Assembly (NCBI GenBank): GCA_026545765.1
Contig: CM048840.1
Span: 16,496,765-16,560,764, forward strand
Direction: 5' to 3'
From: Plantago major
Lineage: Eukaryota; Streptophyta; Magnoliopsida; Lamiales; Plantaginaceae
Length of the DNA stretch: 64,000 bases
Shown here: piece after piece, positions 11,071-24,128 of the stretch
Numbering within the stretch: position 1 is the first letter of the stretch
Layout: each line of letters begins with the position of its first letter
Translations under genes and position numbers: made by a program
The notes under the pieces: generated by a model
Database searches by the model: none
Seen by the model: the letters and a program-made list of their open reading frames with translations, nothing else
Told to the model about the DNA's origin: nothing

Positions 11071-14000
11071 CTAACATATATTCTGGACCTGATGCTGCTC
11101 CAGGTTCCTAAGTACTATGCGAGCAAAGATTTTTGCTTCAATTGGTGCATTCGCTGCTGCAGCAGCAGCACGCAGGATACGTGGTGCTCCAGCATTCTGG
11201 AGGAGGCTCACGTGATGCGCTGAGTGACGGCTACTTGGTACAGTAAACTACACAGGAGGAAATATTTAAAAGATAAATAGATGTTTTCCAATCATTTTAA
11301 GTAATACAAGTTTAGCACAGAGATTAGACAAAGTATTTGATGCATGAACGGAAAAATGACAACTTACCTGAAGAAGAGCAAATGCCGCACACGACTTCAG
11401 TGTAGGACAAGGGTTTCGTAGCATAGCAACAAATCTTCCAATCTCAGCTCGGCTGCTTAAAAAGGGAAATCCAAAGAAAAACTCAGCACAGATTGACAAT
11501 TAAATAAGGAACACATAATATCAAATGAATCTATGAGCACTCTTCATATGAAAACGGACAAAGAAACATATATATAAATCCTTGATGTAGAGTACAAGCA
11601 TGCACATGCCAAAGTCCTTTAAAGAACAAAATTCTCAAAGCATAGATACCTATAACTAGTCCTTGTAGAAATAATGCAACAATTAAACAAATATGCACAA
11701 GAGATGGTGGTTTCAGAGAAAACATATTGGTAGTATGAGACAGTGAGACTGCACAATGTCGTAAAAATTAAACAATTTGCCTGATAGAGTTTGTTGCAAG
11801 CTATGAATTAATCTTTTGAGTTCTGACAAGCCGTAATACGATTTTAAAAATGGATTCTGTTGTAATATTAAGCCAGTACACAGCGCTTTTTTATATATCT
11901 CCCTCTCATACACATGCACAGAGAAGAGAGATAACCTGCATCTCAGTTGACCTGCTTCATGTAAACGAGCAGATTCTGTTACTATCGCCAATGCTGCAGG
12001 AGCAGATGATGCAGCAGCAGCAGCAAATGCTGGAGGATTCGAGAAAGATTTAACAAAAGCTTCAATATTCTTCAAAGCCATCCTTCGAGTGCCTTCTAAG
12101 TTCAGAGTCTTGGAAGTGTCAGTTGACGTCCCGACCATGGCAATTTCTTCCATTCTGCAAGACAGAATTCCTAAAGTTATAAGTCCGTGACAAACATATA
12201 CCTGCTTTCAAAGGAGGACACCAGGGAGAAGCAGCAGTAGGAGAAAGAATTATCACAAGCTCACAACAACTGTATTATTGAGCAATTTTCAATCGATATA
12301 AAAACCAGATTCTACTATATAGTACAAACGCTGGATGCTAAAACAGACTATAGAGTATATAAGCTAAAGCAGAATATTTCTACTTATTTTAGGTACCAAA
12401 CACACATCCACGTCTTTGACATCAAAAGCTCTTGCTGGTTAGGGTAATTAATTACTCGCTGAGATATGGATATATACAGACAAGACAACCCACTTGATCA
12501 GTGTAATAGAAACAGTCTGCACAAGTGAAATAAATTACTTCGCATATGACAACATAGTGACAAATGATTAAACGATTAACTGGAAAGCCTTTACAATGAT
12601 TATTACTTATTTTCTGAGGATACTGCGTAACGATAAAGGAGCTTATTACCATATTATATTATTTATATGCCAAGTTCAGCACGCTTATTTTGTAGAAGTA
12701 AGAAAAAGACTAAAGACTTATTTGTGCTATTGGCATGGGTTAGTACTCAAGCCCATTCACGAACGAACAGTCATGATACTTCAAATTGATTCTTTAGATA
12801 ATACGATATGATAACAGAAGTTCAGCGATGCATCTTTTATTCTTTGAACAAAATTCCATTATTGTGATTGAACTAAAACGTCACGTACCATACAACCATT
12901 AAAACAGACAGGTCTGAAATATTAACACATGCAAAGCACTTTATCCAAAGAAAAAGGAAAGACGGAACAGAATATTTTAAGATGTTATACTACCTCCCAT
13001 CAAACATGTAAGCCATTGCCAGTGCCGACATGAAGCGGGCCATTTTTGATACAGATGAACAAAGATTAACTAGGACAGGAACCCCTCCTTCCTCAACAAT
13101 GCGGAGGGCATTGCCAGGATTGAAAGCAAGATTCCAAAGTGCTCCTGCAGCTGTCTCATGTACATCCTGAAAGTTATGCATGCATCAAGATCAATGAATA
13201 TGCATTCTGATAAGATCGTTGTTAAGTAATATGTGTGTAAGTTTGGATGTTATGAAGCTTGGCCTAACCGCCTCATTTACCATGGGAAATTCAAGAACAT
13301 TGAGAAATTGTTTACTGTCAGGCTTGTCAGCCTATGACTACTGCAGTGTAGCTGATTTTGAAAGTTGGGACATCATCAGGTTATAAATGTTTTAAGCGGG
13401 TCTGAATTTAAATAGCACCTTGACGATAGAATGTGTATATTGGAGTATTGCGAACAGATCTGATTCCATATGAGAAATAAAATGCACATATAGTGTGCAT
13501 CGTATCATGAGATTTTCTACGACAACTATATGCGATATGAGCTGAATGCCAATGCATGTAGTTGCAAACATGACAAACCAAGAGCAAGAAGTCCAAGAAA
13601 TAGTTTTTTTTTTTTTTTTTTGGGGGGGGGGGGGGGGATTACCGCAGCATCGGAGCGTGCTAGCGTAATCAGTGGAGGAATCCCTCCTTCTTGACCAATA
13701 GCAATGCTGTTACATAAAGGAATGCTTTTCAGATTCACAAGATTTTCAAGTGACAAACAATTATAATCGATATCCATGCAATGTTGCACTAACAAGTAAC
13801 AGCGTAATGGATGATGGAATACACAAAACTAATTAATTGGCCCCATGCTGAGAGCCTGATACATACATAGTTACATACAGGCCTTGGATGTAATTTTCAG
13901 GTGTATTAATTCTGAAAATATTAAACCATTTTTGCTTTCTCTAGATTCCCTTTCATCAATTATTTCTACTTATGTGAGTAAATTTTTAACATAAATGTTA

Positions 14001-17000
14001 ACTCTTACGCTAATTCTAGATTATTTAAGAGTTTATGTTTATACTTGTATCTATGCTAATTCTAGATCATTTAAGAGTAATGCTCATAGTTTTTATCAGT
14101 CACCATTATCTAGGACCACATGTATTAATTATCTAGAATTAGCTAATTCAACAACTCTCTGAGTGGATCGCAACGGCTTTACAAAGTTTTCCAGTTCATT
14201 CAAGAAAATGTTTCTTGGGCTCAAGTGGGGTACAATTCGCGAAACAGCATGTACAGGATTTTCCAGAAACCACACATGAATCATGACCATTATGAGAAAG
14301 CAGATAGACCGGATCAAAATCAATACCTATTTGCTTCGGACACAGATAGACCCCAAAGCGCACCAGCAGCCCTCTCCTGAAGTCCATGAGAAGCATTTGG
14401 ACAAGAAAGAGCAAGGGCGACCTACCAATCAGAGCAAAAACTTAAGAAACCTATAGTAAGCTAGAAATTTCTTCACCACTAGGGATAAAATCAAATATCT
14501 AATCGATTATGGAAACTGTTATTGTAACACTTGACCAGAATAGAAAACAGTAACATGAAGGATTTAAAAAAAAAAGGGAAGATGCAGAACTGGAAGAATT
14601 CACAGTTTCACACTCATGCCTAATTTTGTATAAAAAAAAAAAGACCAACCATTGGAACAGCATGGGTAGCGCAAAGCAACATTTGAGAACATTTTAAGGT
14701 TTTCTAACTCCACCAAAATCACTGTTTTGGAACTAGAGATATAAAGAAATTAACTACAGAAAACATCATACCAATGCCTCGATTCCACCAACCACTGCAA
14801 TCTCTTCTCGGTTTGTGTCGTCAAAGGATAAGTTCCATAATGCACCAGCAGCTTCTTGCCTACAAACCAAACAGGTATAAGAATTTCATTTCACAAGCAT
14901 AGATTTCCCAAAGACCAAGAAAGAAGAATCGCCCATTTCCAAAATTAGAACAAATAAAAAGTAGTAAAGGTGTATCACCTAACACCCTCATGAGCGGAGC
15001 GAGTAAGTTGCACTAGAGCATCAATTGATCCAGCTTCTCGCCCTACAGCTGCATTGTTACAATTGCTATCTCCATGAGCAGCCAGATTCGCTAAAGCACG
15101 AGCTGACTGAGATAAAATATCAGCGGATCAGAAGCAGATACAAGTTTTTCCCAAATTTATTTGCAGGTACAATTGTTTCTTCCCATAAGAAATACTAGTT
15201 TCTGAAGGAAGAAGGAATAAAAGCATAGCATCAAATCATTTTATGGCCTATGAACCAACAGCAAACACATTTATAAAAAAAAAGTGAAGAAAATAACATG
15301 CTCCAAAGGTATATTAAGTTGTAACTTGTGATTGAAAATTTGGTAAATGGTAATATCTAAAAGTGGGCTTGTGAAACATGCATAATCCAAGTGCAAAATC
15401 AGTGCCTGCAAAATTAATTTTGACAGTGACTTGGTGAATGTATGCCTTGGTAACCTTCAATTAAAACTGGGCACCTTATATCTGAACAGATCAGTTATGA
15501 TTTACAGAACGGAAGAGCTGTGATTTAATCCTAAAGAACCCTATTTCAAAAATGAGTTATGATATGATGTTCATGCAAAGAATACGATCCCAATGCAATC
15601 TTGAAAAAATATGTACTAGTGCTGCTAAAATAGCACCAGGGAATTTTGGATAATGTAAGAAACATAGAAATTCTCTGAAAAGCAATTATTAGCCAAGGCA
15701 CCTTAACTATACCATCAAGAAAGAGGTATCCTAATTACTAGTTGATAAAAAAGATGGGTACATTCAGCAAGTATTTGTTCATTAACGTTCTTTTAGAACC
15801 AGACCTGCTCTTGCACTCCTTCAACTTTAAAATCGCGAGCTAGCATCACTAAGGCATGGACACCCCCTACAGAAGCAACTTCCATGCTGCATTTATCATC
15901 TGCAGCTATATTTGCCAATGCGCCAGCAGCTCGTTCCTGTTATAAAAACAAAAGAACCAAGCTACTCTATGAGTAAATGGTTACCAATGCCACTATGTAC
16001 ACAATCCCAAAAATGTTGAACAACAATCCAGAAAGCCTTGCAACATACCAGCACACTTTCACCACCAGTAGACTTTGACCATTTAAAGATAAGGTCAACT
16101 AAAGCTTGTACTGCACCAACTTCCGCAATAGCAACCTGGATAGATATCTATTTCAGTGAACATGGTATGGAAGATAGGGATACATTTATCACCTAGACCA
16201 GGTCTAATAGACCTTGTGTTTGAGATTGATCTTGATAAGTCTAAAAAGTTGCAAGTGATGCATTCTTATGCATGTCAAAAATGCATATGGAAAAATACCA
16301 TCCACAAGGTTATGCATTGCAGATGAACCATGTCTAGATGATATTTTCCAGAAGTTACAGTAACTTTCAAAAAAAAAAAAAAAAAGAGTTAAATGTGAAG
16401 AAGAAAGAAAACCTTGTGCTCTTCACCAACTGAGAGATTCCATAATCCTCCAGCGGCCTCTTCCGCTACCATTCTGTTCTTAGACCTAGCAAGACCCGTG
16501 AGAAGACTGATGCCTCCTTCGTCCGCCACAGCTTTCGCAACATTAGAATTCACCGACAAGTTTGCAATTGCCTACATAAAAAACAATGCTATGATACGAG
16601 TGGATTGTGGCTCATTACAAATGATGACAAGACTACAAATTACAACAATCTACCTTAGCAGCTTCTGACTGAAGGCCCTCACTCCACGATTGTGCAAGGT
16701 TTAACAGAATACGGATTCCACCATTTTGCATAACGGCATCAGCCCTTTTAACATCAATACCAGAACTGTCATCATCAGTTATAACAAAGGTTGCAAGAGC
16801 TGTGGCTGCTCTTTCTTGAACCTCTTCATTCATACTCTGCACAAGGCTAAGCATCAAGGCTGTGCCTTGGTTGAGCCAGAAATTATCCAAACCGGGCGGA
16901 TTGTTCTCAGAAACACGTAACAGCGAATAGGAAATTATCCATTCGAGCCAATTCATGATGTCCTCAAACTTCTTTTCACTTAACTGAAACTTTCTCCAAT

Positions 17001-18003
17001 CCAGGAAAACATTTGTACAACTTTTTGGCATATCGACGAATAGCAAACCTACTTGGTTCAGAATATCTGTGAAGCTAGCAAGCAGAAATTTACCTTTATG
17101 GTTGCTAGTTGAAACAAAGGTGGCATCCCCTTCAAGTCCTGGACAATTGAGAGCACACAGGACTTTCAAGCAAAGCGAGGATGAAAATAACCGTGAAACA
17201 GTATCTGGGTTGATATCCGTTCTAGAGACATCTAAACCTATCAGATGTGGTAGCTTACTCCATTCCTCCACAGCCAGGTGCCATTTAATGTTCACTGTAC
17301 CAGCAACTGAAAGATAACAAAGTGATGCAACATTTGCAAGGGAAGTTTCGTCTATGCTCCTACAGTCGATAAATCCGATATCGGTCAATCTTTTGCAGTG
17401 CTTTGCCAGAGCATTGATTGCATCTGCACTCACTTCATGAATACCTGAGAGCCTTAGTGTCTTCAGGTTTGGACAACAAAGTGCAATTGATTTTACAGCG
17501 TCACTACTAATTCTGTCACAGAAACAATAATCAGGCTCAATCTGGAGGCATTCTAGCGCTTCATGTCGGGCTACAAGGACAGAGAGTGTAGCATCAGTCA
17601 GTTTTCTGCAATTGTCACCCCTAATCTCCCGTAAGTTCTTAGCTTGAAGATTCATGATAGCATCAGCAGATTCAGGACCACGAAACCGAAGGTTTAGAAG
17701 ATTCTCACACCTATTGGCAAGTGATCTAGCTATTGCAGAATCGCACTTGTGAGGCCGAAGATCCAAAACCTGCCACAAACACGGAGACTTACCAAGAACC
17801 CGCCATGTCCGGCAAGTTGATGACAAACTAGCTCGGTCCCGATAGTTCAAACATGAGAAGAGCTGAATCACAGTATCATCAGGTAGCCTGGTCCAATCAA
17901 GCATTTCTCTGTCATCCAAGATCAAATTCTCATCATTATCAGGGCCACAACCCAACTTCTCTTTTCCCTTCCTAACAACCTTTCTCCGTACTCTCCTGCT
18001 CAT
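11071..18003 (-). CDS. ARABIDILLO: ARABIDILLO-type F-box/LRR/armadillo-repeat protein
   Basis: Twelve exons, all with GT-AG introns: 18003-16654, 16571-16413, 16135-16049, 15936-15805, 15106-14979, 14859-14772, 14421-14327, 13706-13643, 13166-12994, 12154-11936, 11455-11368 and 11247-11071. They join in frame to 919 codons plus TAG, close to the roughly 930 aa of Arabidopsis ARABIDILLO proteins as I recall them. The protein has a basic N-terminus (RRVRRKVVRKGKEK, possible nuclear signal), an F-box (LPDDTVIQLFSCLNYRDRAS, about 40-83), leucine-rich repeats (about 95-330) and then armadillo repeats with recurring AAGALWNLS-type helices to near the C-terminus (AKIFARIVLRNLE). In Arabidopsis these proteins act in the nucleus and promote lateral-root branching; the F-box suggests an SCF ubiquitin-ligase subunit. 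The start is the first ATG of a long exon containing the whole F-box and LRR region. No defect is seen. Exon 11 has two adjacent acceptors (11455 or 11452). Confidence 0.95.
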
Positions 18004-18856
18004 ACTTGAGTCGGTTTTATCACCGGATGAAGCCTAGCGATTCTCTCTAACCTGAACCATCAGAAACCCAAGTTAACAGGGGCCAACAGTCAATTTACAC
18101 ATTAATAACAAACTCCTTCCCAAAAGTACTTGTAGAGAAAAAACACATACGAATGCACAAAATTTCTTCACTCCCAAAACCGAAAAATTTAACATGCCAG
18201 TAAGCACTAATAAATAAGCTAAACGCATACTTTTATCTTAACTAGCCCTGATCTAGCTAATTCCAAGAACCACCATCCAATGCAGACTAAAGACACATTC
18301 TTTTTACAATCAGTGATCAAAGAAACAGATACCCAAATCAGGAAAGACTTCAATTTTCAAATCCTTATACAATTAAGCCACAAAACGAATGCCATTTAGC
18401 CTCTAAAAGCCCTACCTTTAATGCCTAATAATTTACACCGATAAAACAAACACAGGTACAGCAAATCTATTGACTTCTCAATGTGATAGAGCTCGGTGAC
18501 AAGAAAACCTTGTCACCTATCACGAAAAATATAACAACAAGTTTAAAGCTTTTTGCTAGCATCAACAATGGAGACAAACAATTCAGGCAAGCACAAGAAA
18601 TACGTTTCTATGTATCGAAAGCTAAAACATGGCAAAACTCTTACTCTTTCTTGAATGGAGCTATAAGAGCTCCCAATTCTGACAGAAAGAAATATTGGTA
18701 GAGATGAATAGAGAATTTAGAGGGTTTGGGTGATGCTTTGTAATGGTGTCAGACAGGTCTTGAATGGAATGATGTGTGTCAAAATGTATGTATAAAACTA
18801 TAAATTACAGAGAGAAAGAGAGAGAGATCAGATTGAGAAGGTTGGCTACTTGGATA
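18004..18856 (-). promoter_or_regulatory. ARABIDILLO 5' UTR, leader intron and proximal promoter
   Basis: On the minus strand, an acceptor (ggttcag) ends at 18052, leaving a 48-nt leader exon at 18051-18004. A likely donor, GTAAGAG, at about 18644 closes an upstream leader exon starting near 18780. Both fit a leader intron of about 590 bp. A pyrimidine patch (ctctctctctttctctctg, about 18808-18826) and weak TATA-like sequence (about 18786-18805) lie at the expected start. Transcript ends are inferred only. No ORF in this stretch looks real. Confidence 0.5.
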
Positions 18857-21800
18857 TCCATGCGGGTCAGCTAATTGGGCCCGGTCCAATTTACAATGTA
18901 ATCAATCAATTAGTGTAGATTTCTGATTAATATTTCTGGATTCATATTTCATAGGGTGGAAGACTTCTAATCTTCATTCACTTTAGCTAGATTTACGGTG
19001 CATAATTGTAGAATGTTGCACTTATTTTGAGGGTGAAGTTAGCACAAAACAATCCGACAAATAGAGTGTTCATTAATGTGAGGTTGCACGAAGTGATGAT
19101 ATAGTAAAACAATTGACGGCGTTATATTGATTCAGTTGCATGTGTAAAAGAACTGACATGTTTAGAACTTAAAAAGAATTAATTATATAGCTCATACAAC
19201 TCTGAAAATCTTATGTTGCGCAAACCACTTCGTATATCTTGCATTATGGAAATTACAATAGCGCAAACCAAGTTTGATATCTTACGCGGCAAAAATTTAT
19301 GTTTAAGAGTATTTTGAAAATGCAGCTCCAGGAGATTGTAGCTTATTTCATTCCAAGTCCCTGAACCATGTTAAGACCATATCTAGCAGTAAAATCGAGG
19401 GAATCCAAACAACAAGAACATTGTTACGAATAGGTGATATTACGTGAATGTATACATACACCAATTGAAGATCATCGAAATTCATTCATGATTATTGAAT
19501 GATGCGGTAGGTGTATAGGTTATGTGATCATTAACAATTTGCGGTTTTATTGGGATTCGTTCACTTGCACGTGTAAAAACTGCATATTGGTGTATCCCAT
19601 GCTGGTCAGGTAATTGAGCCCGATTCAATTTATAATGGAATGAATCAATCAGTTAGTATAGATTTCTAATTAATATTTCTGCATTCATTGTAGTAATGGA
19701 AGACTGTATCATCATTCACTTTACCTAGATTTACAGCGCAGAGTTGTAGAATGCATGTTGCACTTGATTTTGAAGGTGAAGCAAGCACAAAAAAATCCTA
19801 GAAGTAGAGTAATCATTAATATTGAATGGTTGCACAAATATTCTCAGAAAAAAAAAAAAGAATGGTTGCACAAATCGATCCTATATTAATACAATTGACA
19901 ATTATATACATTCAACCGCATGTATGTGTAAGAATTCACATATTTATAACTTGAAAAAGAATCATTTATAGTGCAAACCAGTTTGTCCTTACGCACCAAA
20001 AGTTATAATAGCGCAAACAACATCGTATATCTTGCATAATAAAATTTACAGTAGCGCAAACCACGTTTGATATCATACGTAGCAGAAATTTATGTTTAAT
20101 ACTTTGAAAGTGTAATTCCCGAAGCTTGCAACTTATTTCGTTCCAATTCCAGGCACCATGTTAAGTTGTTGTAGAATATTAAGACCATATTTGTAAGTTT
20201 AACCGAGTAAAAACATATATTTCCTACTATGTCAACATTCCCACTAAGTAAAACTCAACACCAAGAACATTGCTATAGATATGTGATATTACGTGAATCC
20301 AGTCATACTACAACCTTTTTATATGTTGTGAGAATCTACGATGAATTATGTCTTAAAAACCTCTATAAATAGGACTTGAGTGTTTGGTTGTACATAATAG
20401 CTCTCATAAGTTCACTATACTACAACCATGAGTACATTGAATCCTGATGGCGAGCCATATGTGCCGGCACCAAACAATTTGGTCATTGAGGGATCCCTAA
20501 TATTGAATGCTTGCAAAAAGTGATGCTATATTAATAACATCGACGTATTTACATTCAGTCGCATGTATGTGTAAGAATTGACATATTTAAAACTTGAAAA
20601 AGAATCATTTATAGTGCAAACCAGTTTGTCCTTACGCAGTGAAAGTTATAATAGCGCAAACCACATCGTATATCTTGCATAATGGAAATTACAGTAGCGC
20701 AAACCACGTTTAATATCTCACGTAGTAGAAATTTATGTTTAATACTTTGAAATTGCAACTCCCGGAGATTGAAACATATATTTCCTGCTACGTCAGACTC
20801 AACATTTCCACTAAGTAAAATTAATTACCAAGAACATTGTTATAGATATGTGATATTAGGTGAATGCAGTCATACAACATCCTTTTTATAAGTTGTGAGA
20901 ATCTACTAAGAATTATGCCTTAAAAAACCTCTATAGATAGGACTTGAATGTTTGATTCTAAATAATAGCTCTCATAAGTTTACTATACTCCAACCATGAG
21001 TACATTGAATCATGATGGCGAGCCATATGTGCCGGAACCAAACAATTTGGTCATTGATGGATCCCTAATATTGAATGCTTGCAAAAAGTTATGCTATATT
21101 AATAACATCGACGTATTTACATTCAGTCACGTGCATGTGTAAGATATTCACATATTTAAAACTTGAAAGAGAATCATTTATAGTGCAAACCAGTTTGTCC
21201 TTACGCAACAAAAATTATAATAGCGCAAACCACATCGTATATCTTGCATACTGGAAATTATAGTAGCGCAAACGACGTTTAATATCTCACATAGCAGAAA
21301 TTTATGTTTAATACTCTGAAAGTTCAACCCCCAAAGATTGCAACTTCTTATGTTTCAATTCCAGGCACCATGTTAAGTTGTTGTAGAATCTTAAGACCAT
21401 CTCTATAAGTTTAACCGAGTAAAAATATATCTTTCATGCTATGTCAACATTCCCACTAAGTAAAACTGGACACCATGAACATAGCTATAGATATGTAATA
21501 GTACGTAAATGCAGTCATACTACAACCTAATTATATGTTGTAGTATGAATTATGTCTAAAAACCTCTATAAATTGGACTTGAATGTTTGATTCTACAAAA
21601 TAGCTCTCATAAGTTCACTATACTCCAACCATGAGTACATTGAATCCTGATGGCGAGCTATATGTGCCAGAACCAAACAATTTGGTCATTAACGGATCCC
21701 TAATACTGAATGCTTGCAGAAAGTGATGCTATATTAATAACATCGACGTATTTACATTCAGTCACGTGTATGTGTAAGAATTCACATATTTAAAACTCGA

Positions 21801-23161
21801 AAAAGAATCATTAATAGTGCAAACCAGTTTGTCCTTACGCAGTGAAAGTTGTAATAGCGCAAACTACATCGTATATCTTGCATAATGGAAATTACAGTAG
21901 CGCAAACCACGTTTAATATCTCACGTAGCAGAAATTTATGTTTAATACTTTGAAAGTTCAACCCCCAAAGATTGCAACTTCTTCCCTTCCAATTCCAGGC
22001 ACCATGCTAAGTTGTTGTAGAATCTTAAGTCCATCTCTATCAGTTTAACCGAGTAAAAAATTGTCTTTCATGCTATGTCAACATTCCCACTAAGTAAAAC
22101 TGAACACCAAGAACATTGCTATAGACATGTGATATAACACGAATGCAGTCATACTACAACCTTTTTATATGTTGTGAGAATCTACTATGAATTATGTCTT
22201 AAAAACCTCTATAAATAGGACTTGAATATTTGATTCTACAAAATAGCTCTCATAAGTTCACTATATTCCAACCATGAGTACATGGAATCCTGATGCCGAG
22301 CCATATGTGCCGGCACCAAACAATTTGGTTATTGAGGGATATCTAATATTGAATGGTTGCACAAACTGATGCTATATTAATGCCATTGACGTATATACAT
22401 TTAGTCGCGTGTATGTGTAAGAATTTGCATGCTTAAAATTTAAAAAGAATCATTTATAGCGCAAACCAATTTGTCCTTACGTAGCGAAAATTATAATAGC
22501 GCAAATCACATCGTATATATTGCATAATGGAAATTACAGTAGCGCAAACCACGTTGGATAAATTTATGTTTAATACTTTAAAAGTGCAACTCCCGAAGAT
22601 TGCAACTTCTTCCGTTCCAATTCCAGGCACCATGTTAAGTTGTTGTAGAATCCTAAGACCATCTCTGTAAGTTTAACCGAGTAAAAACATATATTTCCTG
22701 CTATGTCAGCATTTCCACTAAGTAAAAACTGAACACCAAGAACATTGTTGTAGATATGTGATATTAGGTGAATGCAATCATACTACAACCTTTTTATATG
22801 TTGTGAGAATATACTATGAATTATGCCTTAAAAAATCTATAAATAGGACTTGAATGTTTGATTCTACACAATAGTTCTCATAAGTACACTATACTCCAAC
22901 CATGAGTACATTGAATCCTGATGGCGAGCCATATGTGACGGAACCAAACAATTTGGTCATTGAGGGATCCCTAATATTGAATGGTTGCACAAAGTGATGC
23001 TATATTAAATTATTAATACCATTGACGTATATACATTTAGTCGCGTGTATGTGTAAGAATTTGCAGATTTAAAACTTAAAAAATAATCATTTATAGCGCA
23101 AACCAATTTGTCCTTACGTAGCAAAAATTATAATAGTGCAAATCACACAATATATCTTGCA
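18857..23161. repeat. Tandem array of ~570-900 bp units with iteron-like subrepeats
   Basis: Seven units share a block with subrepeats of about 41 bp, each starting near GCGCAAACCAC. The block positions are 19218/19261, 19971/20011/20054, 20614/20654/20697, 21183/21223/21266, 21817/21857/21900, 22459/22499/22542 and 23096/23136; the last is cut off by the CACTA insertion at 23162. Units 1 and 2 (about 18857 and 19593) begin with a ~240-bp block that matches the region just upstream of ARABIDILLO. From 20.3 kb on, units instead carry a promoter-like block ending in an ATG (20428, 20996, 21631, 22274, 22902; periods 568, 635, 643 and 628 bp). I do not recognise the repeat family. It could be a satellite or an amplified promoter or viral-like fragment. 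Confidence 0.8.
20280..20523 (+). promoter_or_regulatory. Promoter-like block of the tandem array, first of five
   Basis: Order in the block: GATATTACGTGAAT, then CTATAAATAGG (20362-20372), then ATG at 20428 with 32 sense codons before TGA (starts MSTLNPDGEPYVPAPNNL). Four more blocks repeat this at TATA/ATG positions 20931/20996, 21567/21631, 22207/22274 and 22837/22902, so the TATA-to-ATG distance stays at 64-67 bp. Among the five reading frames, most differences change amino acids, so selection on a peptide is not supported. The constant feature is the promoter-like layout. Transcription is not shown. Confidence 0.45.
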
Positions 23162-24128
23162 CACTACAAAAAATGCACTGTTTATACGTCGCTAAACAGT
23201 GCCGATCCGTCGCCCCAGCTTTGGCGACGGATGGGGCGACGGATAATAATGCCGTCGCCCCACTGGAGCTGTGGCGACGGATAGATAACCCCTCGCCCAA
23301 TTCGCGATGGATTGGACGACGGATTATCTTGTTTGAACTTTTTTTTATTTTTTAAAAAATCGATTACTGGCGACGGATAGAATCTATCCGTCACTTAATT
23401 AGGCGACGAATAGATTCTATCCGTCGCCCAATGTATTATTGGAATTAGTGACGGAATCTCAAATTCCGTCACAAAATAATTTTTTTTTAAATTTTGTTTT
23501 TTTTATATTAATCTCTGTTTTTCGTATTTCACCTATTTAATCAATATAATGCTCGATATTAAATCAATTATACGGAAAATATTTCAATAAATGATAAATC
23601 AAAAATGTAATATCCGAATAAGTATAGATTATCCGAACAAGTCTAAATATAATATATCCGAACGTAAATAGTACATATACATAACTAGCTACCAGACGGG
23701 GGTGGGTGTTGGCCGAACTGGAACATGAAAGGCTCCATTTGTAACCGAAGGCGCTCGTTCTCCTCCCTTCGTTCTCTGTCGCGCCGCTCCATCTCCTCCA
23801 TTTGTTCTCTGTCGCGCCGCTCCATCTCTTGAGTTAGCCGTGCAACATGTTCTGCGACTGTACCATATCCGAGACCTGGGCCTGTGTGAAAATCGGACGT
23901 CTAGACTGCTGGGATGATGATGAGGAGCACCCCGGACTAGCCAAGCTCAAACCGAGGCTCCCGAGTCCATATATTCGTCCTTTGCCGTCCGGTTTGTTGA
24001 CCTCTAAGAAGATGTTGTCAACTTGTTCAGTTGACAGCACATCACCGGTCTCTTCCTCCTGCCTCGCTACCTGAGCATCAACCTCGGCCTGAAATTGTAA
24101 ATAGCAGATATCATGATCAGTTACTATT
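23162..24128 (-). mobile_element. 3' end of a CACTA (En/Spm) transposon
   Basis: It starts CACTACAAAAAATGC, the hallmark terminal sequence of CACTA elements. The next 300 bp is dense in subterminal GGCGACGG/CCGTCGCC motifs in both orientations, as is usual in plant CACTA elements. It interrupts the last unit of the tandem array; the 3 bp outside are gca. The coding remnant runs on the minus strand, so this is the 3' end. The rest is split off by the copia array at 24129, and the other terminus is not in the window. Confidence 0.8.
23685..24088 (-). pseudogene. Last exon of a CACTA transposon protein
   Basis: After a good acceptor (atttcag at 24089-24095), the minus strand reads AEVDAQVARQEEETGDVLST, then GKGRIYGLGSLG, matching the C-terminal part of the plant En/Spm-type transposase family (PF03004-like). 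It continues with a charged coiled-coil tail of repeated EMERRDRE units and ends at TAG (23685-23687). One frame change near 23860 separates the two parts. Upstream exons are missing because the copia array is inserted at 24129. The protein would take part in CACTA transposition; here it is only a fragment. Confidence 0.7.

Noticed and set aside
19430..22770. TGATATTAC in the array units as a geminivirus-type origin (TAATATTAC)
   Set aside because: One mismatch, no flanking stem in the sequence, and no replication-protein coding nearby. A short AT-rich match is expected by chance.
20428..22999. Five repeats of a ~32-codon ORF (MSTLNPDGEPYVPAP...) as a conserved small-peptide gene family
   Set aside because: Most differences among copies change the amino acid and only about three are silent. 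One copy reads through to a longer frame. This is drift of a repeated sequence, not selection on a peptide. The promoter-like layout is reported instead.
18857..23161. Array as a CRISPR-like or telomeric repeat
   Set aside because: Units are 570-900 bp with diverged content in eukaryotic DNA; neither the spacing nor the repeat form fits.
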